Assembly (NCBI RefSeq): GCF_008326305.1
Contig: NZ_BIXY01000069.1
Coordinates: forward strand, 1-38,379
DNA: 38,379 bases
Source: Dictyobacter arantiisoli
GTDB taxonomy: Bacteria > Chloroflexota > Ktedonobacteria > Ktedonobacterales > Ktedonobacteraceae
Reading direction: 5' to 3'
In this document: positions 16,010 to 23,653 of the stretch, one piece after another
Layout of the letters: every line of letters begins with the position of its first letter
How positions within the stretch are numbered: position 1 is the first letter of the stretch
The notes under the pieces: generated by a model
What the model saw: only the letters and a program-made list of their open reading frames with translations
Told to the model about the DNA's origin: nothing
The model's database searches: none
Position numbers and translations under genes: made by a program

Positions 16010-17509
16010 TCACAAATGTGCGATCTCTTTTTCATTATTTTTTATCACATCAGGTGGAAGAGAACGATAAAAGGTAAGTGTATATCTTCCAATGGTAATT
16101 TGATCACCATTCTTCAATATAGTGCCTGATTCTTCTGTCAGTTTTTGACCATTTATTAAGATACCATCGGTGCTACGACAATCATAGATAATATAGTGCT
16201 GATCGTTTTTACAAATCATCGCATGATGTCGTGAAATGGTATTGTCATTTTCTAGCAATATATCGCTAGCTCCAGCACGTCCAAGAGATGTTTCTGGTTG
16301 CGTGATTGAATAGGTTACTGGTTCTGTCTGTGTTGGCGATGTGATGACAATCCAGGCATCTTTTGATGGGGCCGGGGGCTGAGGTGCATCTTTATCGGGA
16401 GCAGGATCAGGTAGTGGTACTGGCTGTATAGGGGCATCTGGTTGAGTAAATGGTGTGGCATCAGGCAGTCCTGGAGCAATATCAGGTGCTGGAGGAAGCG
16501 GACCTGCCGGTTGGGGTTCTGTTGGTGTTGCTGGTTGTATTTGTGGTGTGGACTCAGGATCAGGTTGTGGATGTGGCGCATCTGGCTCAATACGGCGTAC
16601 TGGTTCTGGATGTTGTGTAGATTGAGGAGTTAAAATTGTTGAAGTTTGAAGAATGCTCTGTGCTTGTTTTTTTGTTCGCTGAATTCTTTTCAAACTTTGA
16701 GCAAATTCTCCAATCGTTGCATAGCGGTTTTTTGGGTGTGCACTCAATGCTCGATGTAAACTTCTTTCCAATTCTTCAGAAGCATCGATAGCAAAGTGGG
16801 AAAATGGTAAAATAGCTTCTTGGTTTTTGAGCCGCCCTATTTCTTCCGATGAACCAATAAATGGTGGATGACCAGCAAGCCAGCAATATAATAAAATAGC
16901 CAGGGCATATTGATCACTTGCCTGTACGCTTTGCCCTCTCAATTGTTCAGGCGCTATCGTAATGGGAAGATATGAGAATTGTGGTTTGCCATGATTCCGA
17001 ACAAAGGTCGCCAGGCTGGTATCAGAAAGCATTAATTGTAGTTTTGCATCAGCTGAAGGATCGCTGTTAATGAGAATGTTGGAGTGTGTAAGGGAGCCAT
17101 GGACACATCCCATCTGGTGGATATAGAAAAGGGCTTCTGCGATTTGAAGACCATACTCGATGGCTGTTGGTACACCAAGTGGGGGGCGTAATGTAGTACG
17201 GCCAATATCGTTGAGTAAAGAACCAGATGGGATGAACATGCGTGCAACAAATAGTTGACCTTGTACTTCTCCATAGTTGAGTATAGGAGCAATACGAGGA
17301 TGCGCCAGGCTACTGGTATTTTGAAGCTCTCGAAAAAAACGGCGACGTGCTGCATCAGAAAGTGGAGACCAATTATGGATAAGTTTTAACATCACTGCAC
17401 GTTGTTGTCTCGTATCCTCTGCAAGATAACTGCTGGCTGAAATGCCGCTACCTAGTGGTCGAAGGATGCGATAGCGTTCAAACTTTTTCCCTTCTGACAA
17501 TACCTGCAT
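16010..17509 (-). CDS. protein pseudokinase with C-terminal FHA domain
   Basis: Residues 13-270 have the Hanks kinase fold: YRILRPLGSGISASSYLAED, Lys42 in VMLKLIH, TIAPEQL (activation-segment end) and SDQYALAILLYCWLAGHPPF. The catalytic loop reads VHGSLTHSN (136-144), so the HRD Asp is Ser139, and DFG is DTS (163-165). Phosphotransfer by the usual route is therefore unlikely. A Pro/Gln/Asp-rich linker (about 290-395) leads to a full FHA domain (about 398-485), with SLGRAG, ISRHH and STDGILINGQ, which should bind phosphothreonine peptides. No membrane span is visible. It looks like a soluble phospho-dependent scaffold, perhaps recruited to the active kinase encoded at 7413-9251 (inference). 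Start is ATG 17509. Confidence 0.88.
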   Translation of the reverse strand: MQVLSEGKKFERYRILRPLGSGISASSYLAEDTRQQRAVMLKLIHNWSPLSDAARRRFFRELQNTSSLAHPRIAPILNYGEVQGQLFVARMFIPSGSLLNDIGRTTLRPPLGVPTAIEYGLQIAEALFYIHQMGCVHGSLTHSNILINSDPSADAKLQLMLSDTSLATFVRNHGKPQFSYLPITIAPEQLRGQSVQASDQYALAILLYCWLAGHPPFIGSSEEIGRLKNQEAILPFSHFAIDASEELERSLHRALSAHPKNRYATIGEFAQSLKRIQRTKKQAQSILQTSTILTPQSTQHPEPVRRIEPDAPHPQPDPESTPQIQPATPTEPQPAGPLPPAPDIAPGLPDATPFTQPDAPIQPVPLPDPAPDKDAPQPPAPSKDAWIVITSPTQTEPVTYSITQPETSLGRAGASDILLENDNTISRHHAMICKNDQHYIIYDCRSTDGILINGQKLTEESGTILKNGDQITIGRYTLTFYRSLPPDVIKNNEKEIAHL

Positions 17510-17627
17510 ACTTTTCCCTCATTCTGGCTCCTAAATATGTCTTTGTTGCATTCTATTGTACCATATCGGCATGCTTCAGAATAGTTATAGAGATGAATGT
17601 TTTTCTCATTATTCTGGTATGCACTTT

Positions 17628-18326
17628 TTATTTAGCCGCAACTGATTTCTGCTTGCATTTTTTATAGAGAATAAGCGCAATTACAACTCCTATAAGGATA
17701 ATACCGGCGAGTATCCAGGTAACATTGCTGGCAAGGCGTTCTACCTGGGCAAAGTTATTATGAAAAATCTGGCCGGCATAAAAACCGAGTAAGCCATAGA
17801 TGATTGCCCAGAGAATGCCTCCCAGGGCATTGTAGAGAAAGAATTTCTGCCAGGCCATTTTGTTGATACCTGCAAGGAAGGCTGCCCACGCACGTAGGAC
17901 GGCGACAAAGCGTCCAAAAAAAACAGTTTTGTCTCCATGTCTGGCAAAAAAATGTTCAGCTTGTTGAAGACGTTCGGGTTTGAGAAAGAAGTGTTTCCCA
18001 TAGCGTTCAACAAGTGCTTTTCCTCCGGTACGGCCAAGCATATAGCCTAGATTATCACCCATGATCGCTCCTCCAGCTGCGCAGATGATAACGATGGGTA
18101 GGGATAGATCATGATAGACTGCGGCATAGAATGATGCTAGCAAGAGCATTGTTTCTCCAGGAAAAGGGATGCCAGAACTTTCTATCATGACAAACAGTAC
18201 AACTGCCGGATAGCCAAGTGAGTGTAGCGTTGCTTGCAACAGTTGCAAGAAATTAATGCTCGCCAGAGCGAGTGCTGGTTTAGATAGTAAGGAATGTAAG
18301 AAGTATGTTGAGAGTTTTTGTTCCAT
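17628..18326 (-). CDS. DedA family membrane protein
   Basis: DedA/VTT proteins are membrane proteins linked to lipid (undecaprenyl phosphate or phosphatidylethanolamine) flipping and envelope homeostasis. The family signature is clear: VMIESSGIPFPGETMLLLASFYA, GGAIMGDNLGYMLGRTGG, FFARHGDKTVFFGRFVAVLRAWAAFLAGINKM and NALGGILWAIIYGLLGFYAG. ATG 18326 is chosen, preceded by AGAAGGAAG seven bases upstream, giving 232 aa. The open frame extends upstream to 18533 but that part is unlike DedA and lacks a ribosome site. The protein ends with the basic tail KKCKQKSVAAK. It is divergent from the next gene. Confidence 0.92.
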   Translation of the reverse strand: MEQKLSTYFLHSLLSKPALALASINFLQLLQATLHSLGYPAVVLFVMIESSGIPFPGETMLLLASFYAAVYHDLSLPIVIICAAGGAIMGDNLGYMLGRTGGKALVERYGKHFFLKPERLQQAEHFFARHGDKTVFFGRFVAVLRAWAAFLAGINKMAWQKFFLYNALGGILWAIIYGLLGFYAGQIFHNNFAQVERLASNVTWILAGIILIGVVIALILYKKCKQKSVAAK

Positions 18327-18606
18327 GCCAATCTTCCTTCTCTTTCTAGTATGTACGTATTCATCGAAGTGATGCGTTTCACTATGAGCGCTAAATGCCA
18401 GCAGAAGAGGAAATTGGAACTGTCCGACAGTCAGGTTTGATTGACAGAGAAGCGCCATACTCTCTATACTGGTTAAATGCTTCAACAGATTGTAGGGAGG
18501 ATGTCCTGGTTGAGTGACATTTTTGTCTACCAAACGTCCAAAGCTACGAACGAAAGGTTATTTTTTTGTAACCACTGGCGCAAAAAATATAAAGTAAGGC
18601 CTTAAG

Positions 18607-20031
18607 ATGATCGCAACCAATACAAAGACAAAACGTATTTCTCTTTTGGATATAATTGTTATACTCGTCATGGCCGGGTTGCTTTATTTTGGAGCATCCT
18701 GGCAGATTTTTGCGAAAAATACAGATGCTGCAAAATATCAATGTTATACACGCGCCTTTTGGCACGGGACATCCACACTCAGTATTTTTCCAGCAGGGCA
18801 ATGTGACTTTTTAACGGTCCCTAGTAAACGTGCACAACTGGTCCTTATTTCACATCAAGAGTTGGTCAAAAAACTGCAAGATGCAGGATCTCCTTCTGCC
18901 TTAGTACAGTTTGTGGATCGACAATTCCCTGATCAAGCGTTTCACGCTCTCCCTTATGAATATCCAATGTTGACATTGGTGCCATTTACGCTTTCTTTAT
19001 TAGTGCCAATGAATCTTTTTCAGGTTGCTTTTGCTTTCTGGATGCTAGTAGTGGCCGCGCTTGTCTATCTTATGCTCCTACGTTGGCGTTCACGGCGTGC
19101 AGCTATTGCCTATGCTGTCATGATCGTTGTGGGTGCCTGGGGAACATTGGCTGGTCGCTTTGATATCATACCTTCAGCTTTGACACTTTTAGGAGTGATC
19201 TTTGCGATGAAGAAGCGCTGGAACTGGAGTTTTCTCTTTCTTGCCCTTGCTGTCCTCTATAAATTTTATCCCGTAGTTCTCCTTCTCCCGTTTTTGATTG
19301 CCCAGCAGAAGGATGCGTTGCTACCCTGGAAATCATGGAGACGTCTTGTTCCGCTTGGTGTGTTTGTTTTAACTTGTGTCGTTATTATGGGTATTTCACT
19401 GTTACTGAGCGTTGAGGGCACAATTTCTCCTTTTGGCTATTTTAGCAGTCGACCCATCCAGGTGGAATCATTGCCAGCTTCGTTACTTTGGATCATAAGT
19501 TTGCTTGTTGCTAAGCCTCCTACCTATGCATTCACCTTTGGTTCGCTGAATATGTATGCTTCTGGTGCGGCAGTGATCTCGTTGTTGGCAACCCTTGCTG
19601 AAGTTGTTGGTATGCTCTACGTGTTCTGGTTGCAGTGGCGAGGCAAGATTGATCTGGCAACAACATGCCTCTTGACGTTACTGGTAGTGATGGTTACCGG
19701 GAAAGTCTTTAGCCCTCAATATCTGATCTGGATTATTCCTCTGTTAGCCTATGTCGGTAGTGACAAACGTGCATGGGTGATTACCTGGAGTCTGATCGGA
19801 CTTTTGACAACCTGGATTTATCCATACATTTATCGTATGAATCATCATATTGAAAAAGTGCCCTATCTTCCACCTTTCTTTCCGGCCGCGACAGCCCGCA
19901 ATATGCTATTAGCAGGCTTTACGATCACTCTCCTCTACATCGTTTCGCGTAACCGATCCCGGCAGCCTCTGTTTTTAGCCGAGACTGATAAGGTTATTGA
20001 TACTATGCAAGAACGCGCAGCCCAGTCCTGA
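18607..20031 (+). CDS. GT87/GT-C-like polytopic membrane glycosyltransferase
   Basis: The product has 474 aa with about ten hydrophobic spans. The N-terminal span (about 12-30) is followed by a long outer loop (about 31-115) rich in charged and aromatic residues. GRFDIIPSALTLLGVIFAMKKR (about 180-200) and LAVLYKFYPVVLLLPFL (about 212-228) match the pattern of GT87/DUF2029 enzymes that use polyprenyl-phosphate sugars on the outer face. KVFSPQYLIWIIPLLAYV is also typical. The sugar and acceptor are unknown. ATG 18607 follows TAAGG at 7-nt spacing. A terminator lies 24 nt behind the stop. Confidence 0.85.
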   Translation: MIATNTKTKRISLLDIIVILVMAGLLYFGASWQIFAKNTDAAKYQCYTRAFWHGTSTLSIFPAGQCDFLTVPSKRAQLVLISHQELVKKLQDAGSPSALVQFVDRQFPDQAFHALPYEYPMLTLVPFTLSLLVPMNLFQVAFAFWMLVVAALVYLMLLRWRSRRAAIAYAVMIVVGAWGTLAGRFDIIPSALTLLGVIFAMKKRWNWSFLFLALAVLYKFYPVVLLLPFLIAQQKDALLPWKSWRRLVPLGVFVLTCVVIMGISLLLSVEGTISPFGYFSSRPIQVESLPASLLWIISLLVAKPPTYAFTFGSLNMYASGAAVISLLATLAEVVGMLYVFWLQWRGKIDLATTCLLTLLVVMVTGKVFSPQYLIWIIPLLAYVGSDKRAWVITWSLIGLLTTWIYPYIYRMNHHIEKVPYLPPFFPAATARNMLLAGFTITLLYIVSRNRSRQPLFLAETDKVIDTMQERAAQS

Positions 20032-20054
20032 GCAGTTGTTTTTTACGAAAAGGA

Positions 20055-20089
20055 AGCCGGCCAGTTATTCTGCTGCTGGCTCTTTTTTT
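20055..20089 (+). terminator. Rho-independent terminator of the GT87-like gene
   Basis: GCCAG (20060-20064) pairs with CTGGC (20076-20080), or AGCC (20055-20058) with GGCT in an alternative register, followed by TCTTTTTTT. It sits 24 nt after the stop codon. Confidence 0.65.
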
Positions 20090-20220
20090 GCTCTGCCCGG
20101 ATGCCTTTTAGCTCGTTGTGATTTGAACCCAATCTCGATCAATCCTTTGATGGATAAGTTGACCACCACTTGGCTTCATTCCTTGCTTCAGCGCATGATA
20201 AATTTGTCTTGCTGTTCAAC

Positions 20221-20376
20221 TTTTGAAGCATACTATGGCTCTGACCCACTTTTGGTGATAAGCCCTGCAATAACACCAGTCTAGCTGTTTTTCTGAGCTT
20301 GAGAAATAAGAGAGGGCGAAGAAGATAAGCTCATCTATCACCAAAAGTGGACCAGACCCAATATATGGTTCAAAAT
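20221..20376. repeat. MITE-like element with about 40-bp imperfect terminal inverted repeats
   Basis: The core CCACTTTTGGTGATA (20246-20260) recurs as its exact reverse complement at 20336-20350. The match extends outward imperfectly to about 40 nt per side: TTTTGAAGCATACTATGG against TTTTGAACCATATATTGGG, then CTCTGACC against TCTGGTC. About 75 nt of non-coding sequence lies between the arms. No transposase fits in it. The layout suggests a non-autonomous mobile element, or a remnant with the ends of a larger one. The rest of the 574-nt gene-free region (20032-20605) holds only the terminator at 20055. Confidence 0.5.
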
Positions 20377-20605
20377 CTGTATCATTGTCTGTAAATAGAG
20401 TAAAATGGAGAGCAAGGATCTTGCCCACGATCATTGTCACGCCCGGAAGTAACTGTGAAAAACGGTTAGCGGGTGCCGATTACCGAAAGTTTGCCATTTC
20501 CTACCAAAAGATTGGTCACATATACGGTGAAATTGGCTTTACTTTGATCGAAAGCCGTGTTATTTTTCCTGGCATTGTATTTGTATGAGACGAAAAAGGA
20601 ACTTA

Positions 20606-20959
20606 ATGAGCGAGAACATTAACCTTGCAGAGAAGCTTGCCCTCTTTTCAGAACACTGGTCCCCACGAACCGTTACCCATTTTAATGGACACGATATTAT
20701 GGTCGTGAAGGTTCAGGGGGAATTTGTTTGGCACAAGCATGATGAGACCGATGACTTTTTCCTGGTTCTCAAGGGACGCTTGACGATCCATTTGCGCGAT
20801 CGCGACGTGGTATTGGGACCGGGCGAATTGTTTGTGGTACCACGCGGCCTTGAGCACCAGCCGTTCGCAGAAGAAGAAACGCATCTTCTCCTGATTGAGC
20901 CAACAGGAACGCCAAATACCGGCGACACAGCGACCGCTGCATCACAGCAAATTATCTGA
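20606..20959 (+). CDS. cupin-domain protein
   Basis: This is a small single-domain cupin of 117 aa. Motif 1 reads GEFVWHKHDETDDFFLVLKGRLTIHLRD (about 37-64), with two His and a Glu for metal binding, and motif 2 reads LGPGELFVVPRGLEHQPFA (about 69-87), with the last metal His. It resembles mannose-6-phosphate isomerase-like small cupins of unknown substrate. ATG 20606 follows AAAAAGGAAC; the frame opens seven codons earlier, but that start has no ribosome site. It is monocistronic, between the MITE-like element and a convergent operon. Confidence 0.9.
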   Translation: MSENINLAEKLALFSEHWSPRTVTHFNGHDIMVVKVQGEFVWHKHDETDDFFLVLKGRLTIHLRDRDVVLGPGELFVVPRGLEHQPFAEEETHLLLIEPTGTPNTGDTATAASQQII

Positions 20960-21263
20960 TCCCTTCAAAAGCAGGCGTAAGATGAGCGTTGCCGCTCGTC
21001 CTTCTCTGGCAAAGGCGGCAACCTCTTCTACAAGCAATGCAAGTGGTGCTGGCAGGCCGCCTCTAGCTTACTGGAGAAGCTGAATGCACAGAGAGAGACA
21101 CAATCCTGAGCAACTTCATGGTAATAGGTCTTCCCTAAAAAGAGAAAGCAGCGTCTCAGCCCACCGTTGACAATAGAAGAGTAATCCAATGCGCTGGGAT
21201 TTGCCATCGTCGCGATTGGGCTCTTCATTAGCTGAATGGATGTAAATTCACCAAACCACATCG
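20960..21263. other. gene-free stretch between cupin gene and GT-C operon, 304 nt
   Basis: A short hairpin GAGCG-TTGC-CGCTC (20984-20997) lies just after the cupin stop without a U-run. A 100-codon minus-strand frame (21028-21330) overlaps the end of the next gene, lacks a ribosome site and shows no recognisable domain. I do not call it. Nothing else can be identified. Confidence 0.5.
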
Positions 21264-22406
21264 TTAAACCATCCATTTTCCCATGATAAAGAGAAGGCTG
21301 AGGGTAGCAAGCAGAGCGGGAAAGATCCATAAGAGTGCCTGATGAAGGCGGGGACGTTTGATACTTATCATGGCGAGGGTAATAAAGGCTGGAAATATTT
21401 CCAGTACAAAGCGCCGACTGGAGATGAATGCATCACGTTGCCCCAGGCTTGGGGATAAAATGAAGCTCAGTAGCAGGAGGGTTATCCAGATAGTGTAAGT
21501 CAGGCGCAACTTTTTATAGCCGATCCATGCCAAAATGATAAATGTGATGGTCATTCCTGCATCAATTAAAATCTGGACTTGATTAAAGGATCCAAAGGGT
21601 TGGTGCCAGAATAGTTCAAAGATCGTTTGGATAAATGGTTGCCAGGGCCAACTCAATTGGCGTGACCAGTGGGATTGTACACTGGCGAAGGTGAGAAAAT
21701 TACCCGTGAGCATCCAGTTATAAATACCGTAGAGTGCGGTACCTGAAGGAATAAGCGCAATTGGTATGAGAGAACCTGCACATTTGCGCTTGCTTGTTAA
21801 AACGCTTTCTCGGGCCAGCCACAGTTCATAAAGATAAGGGATGGCTAGCAATACGCCAGTGTTGCGTGTAAGGGCTGACAGAAGCCCTAGAACGCCGGCT
21901 AGCCACCATTTCTGGCGGCGCAGTGCCAGGAATGTTCCCGTGCTCAAGAGTAAAAAGAGCGCTTCGTTGTAGGCGGTAAAGAAGAAAAAGGCGGTGGGGA
22001 AAAGGCAAAGATAAAGAATTGTACGCCGTGCAACTTGCTCTCCACCAGCATCTATTACCAGTTGGTAAATAATGAAGAGAGAACCAAGGAAAGCCAGGTT
22101 GCTGATTAGCATTCCAAGAGGAAAATAACTCCAATTTCCCAGCAGATGCCCTGGGATGGAGATAAGGAGAGAGAACAGCGGGAAAAAGGCAAGGTCGTAT
22201 GGAGGGTGATACCCTGTCTGGGCGATACGTACATACATTTTTGCGTCCCACTGATCCCAGTTTGTTAGCAGTGTATTGAATGCCACCGGGCTAGCCGAAT
22301 ATTTTCCTTGTGTTAGTAAGATATATCCGAAGTAAGTGACAAGGAGTAGGAGTAATCGAGTGGCCAGGAAGAGCCAGAGAATGTCTCGAGTGGGAGCGCG
22401 TTTCAT
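21264..22406 (-). CDS. PIG-V-like GT-C mannosyltransferase, paralogue B
   Basis: This is a polytopic membrane glycosyltransferase of 380 aa resembling the PIG-V mannosyltransferase family (lipid-linked mannose donor, active site on the outer face). The signature WDQWDAKMYVRIAQTGY ... DLAFFPLF is near residues 47-73. LCLFPTAFFFFTAYNEALFLL and FLALRRQKWWLAGVLGLLSALTR follow. It is a close paralogue of the protein encoded at 22502-23653. That alignment fixes the start at ATG 22406 (MKRAPTRDILWLF against MQHRPTRDILWLW) rather than ATG 22436. It is the last gene of the three-gene operon. Confidence 0.85.
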   Translation of the reverse strand: MKRAPTRDILWLFLATRLLLLLVTYFGYILLTQGKYSASPVAFNTLLTNWDQWDAKMYVRIAQTGYHPPYDLAFFPLFSLLISIPGHLLGNWSYFPLGMLISNLAFLGSLFIIYQLVIDAGGEQVARRTILYLCLFPTAFFFFTAYNEALFLLLSTGTFLALRRQKWWLAGVLGLLSALTRNTGVLLAIPYLYELWLARESVLTSKRKCAGSLIPIALIPSGTALYGIYNWMLTGNFLTFASVQSHWSRQLSWPWQPFIQTIFELFWHQPFGSFNQVQILIDAGMTITFIILAWIGYKKLRLTYTIWITLLLLSFILSPSLGQRDAFISSRRFVLEIFPAFITLAMISIKRPRLHQALLWIFPALLATLSLLFIMGKWMV

Positions 22407-22501
22407 AAATAAATTGCCTTTTATTGAATGGTGCATGCTTCTGCTATTTTATAAGAGCACGATCTTGGACAGCAAGTTAGTTTCGTTGCTTGATTTTCCT
22501 T

Positions 22502-23653
22502 TTAAACGATCCAGCGATTCATCAGAAATGCAATCCCTAGTATTGCTTGAAGGGTTGGGAAAAGAAACAGTAGAGTAGAATGGAGTCGCTTAAAGCGCTT
22601 TCCTACTATTGCCAGGGTAATGAAGGCAGGAAACATCTCCAGGACAAAGCGTTGGTTCGAGAGCAAAATGTCTGGTTTCTGCGCTGGATTCACTAGAATA
22701 TAGATGAGGAATGCTGCCATCCACAAACTGTAACTTTTTGGTAGTTTATGCCACCCGACGATGACTAGTATGATAAAGCTGAGTGTGGCCGTTAAATCCA
22801 AAAGCAGGTGAGCTTGATTGGAGGAGCCAAAGGCTTGAGGATGATAGATAAATAAAGCCCAGATGGCCTGGAAGAGTCCCATCCATGGCCAGGTGGTGTG
22901 GCGTGACCAATTTGCCTGAACAGCAATAAAGGCCAGCGGATTGTTAAATGTTCGCCAGTTGTACCAGGCATAGCTCAGCGTTCCTAGTGGAATAAGCACC
23001 ACTGGAAGTAGACTGATAACAAGCGTACGATAACGAATAAGCACATGGGCACGTTGTTCCCATAACTCATAAAGATAAGGAATGACTAGAATGATTCCGA
23101 CTGAACGAGTAAGGGCTGCTAGCATCCCCAACACACCTGCTAACCACCATTTCTGACGGCGCAGTGCGAGAAAACTTCCTGACGCAAAGAGCAAATACAG
23201 AGCTTCATTGTATGGAGCGAAGAAAAAAAAGGCGGTTGGGAAGATGCATAGATAGAGTAATGTACGCTGCGAGAGTTCCGAATCTACCAGATCAAAGGCT
23301 AGCTGATAGAGAATAAACAACATGCCTAGTAATGAGGCATTACTGATCACCGTCCCTACGAGAATATAACTCCAACTTCCACCTCCTAATAGGCGTGCTC
23401 CACCTGCAGTAAGTGCAGGAAAGAGAGGAAAGAAGGCCAGTTCATCGGCGTTCTGATATCCATATTGTGCGATATGGGTATAGTTAGCCGCATCCCAGTG
23501 ATTCCATGTACTAAAAAACGCTGCTATATTTACTGGCGTATCAGTATAATTTTTAGACGTCAGCAAAATATAGGCAATATATGTGATAAGTACTAAGAGC
23601 AGGCGCGTACAGAGCCAGAGCCAGAGTATATCTCGTGTTGGACGATGTTGCAT
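22502..23653 (-). CDS. PIG-V-like GT-C mannosyltransferase, paralogue A
   Basis: The product has 383 aa and about nine to ten membrane spans. It shares the full layout of the downstream paralogue: TRDILWLWLCTRLLL, then STWNHWDAANYTHIAQYGY, ELAFFPLFPAL, LCIFPTAFFFFAPYNEALYLL and RRQKWWLAGVLGMLAALTR. The Asp of the WDAxxY motif is the likely catalytic or donor-binding residue by analogy with the family. ATG 23653 directly abuts the stop codon of the upstream PMT-like gene (23654-23656), so translation is probably coupled. Acceptor and product are unknown. Confidence 0.87.
   Translation of the reverse strand: MQHRPTRDILWLWLCTRLLLVLITYIAYILLTSKNYTDTPVNIAAFFSTWNHWDAANYTHIAQYGYQNADELAFFPLFPALTAGGARLLGGGSWSYILVGTVISNASLLGMLFILYQLAFDLVDSELSQRTLLYLCIFPTAFFFFAPYNEALYLLFASGSFLALRRQKWWLAGVLGMLAALTRSVGIILVIPYLYELWEQRAHVLIRYRTLVISLLPVVLIPLGTLSYAWYNWRTFNNPLAFIAVQANWSRHTTWPWMGLFQAIWALFIYHPQAFGSSNQAHLLLDLTATLSFIILVIVGWHKLPKSYSLWMAAFLIYILVNPAQKPDILLSNQRFVLEMFPAFITLAIVGKRFKRLHSTLLFLFPTLQAILGIAFLMNRWIV

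Noticed and set aside
18327-18533. N-terminal extension of the DedA frame
   Set aside because: The added 69 residues do not resemble DedA, and a good ribosome site precedes ATG 18326.
21028-21330. 100-codon minus-strand open frame with Cys/His-rich end
   Set aside because: It overlaps the 3' end of the PIG-V-like gene, has no ribosome site and no recognisable family. It could be a remnant but cannot be supported.
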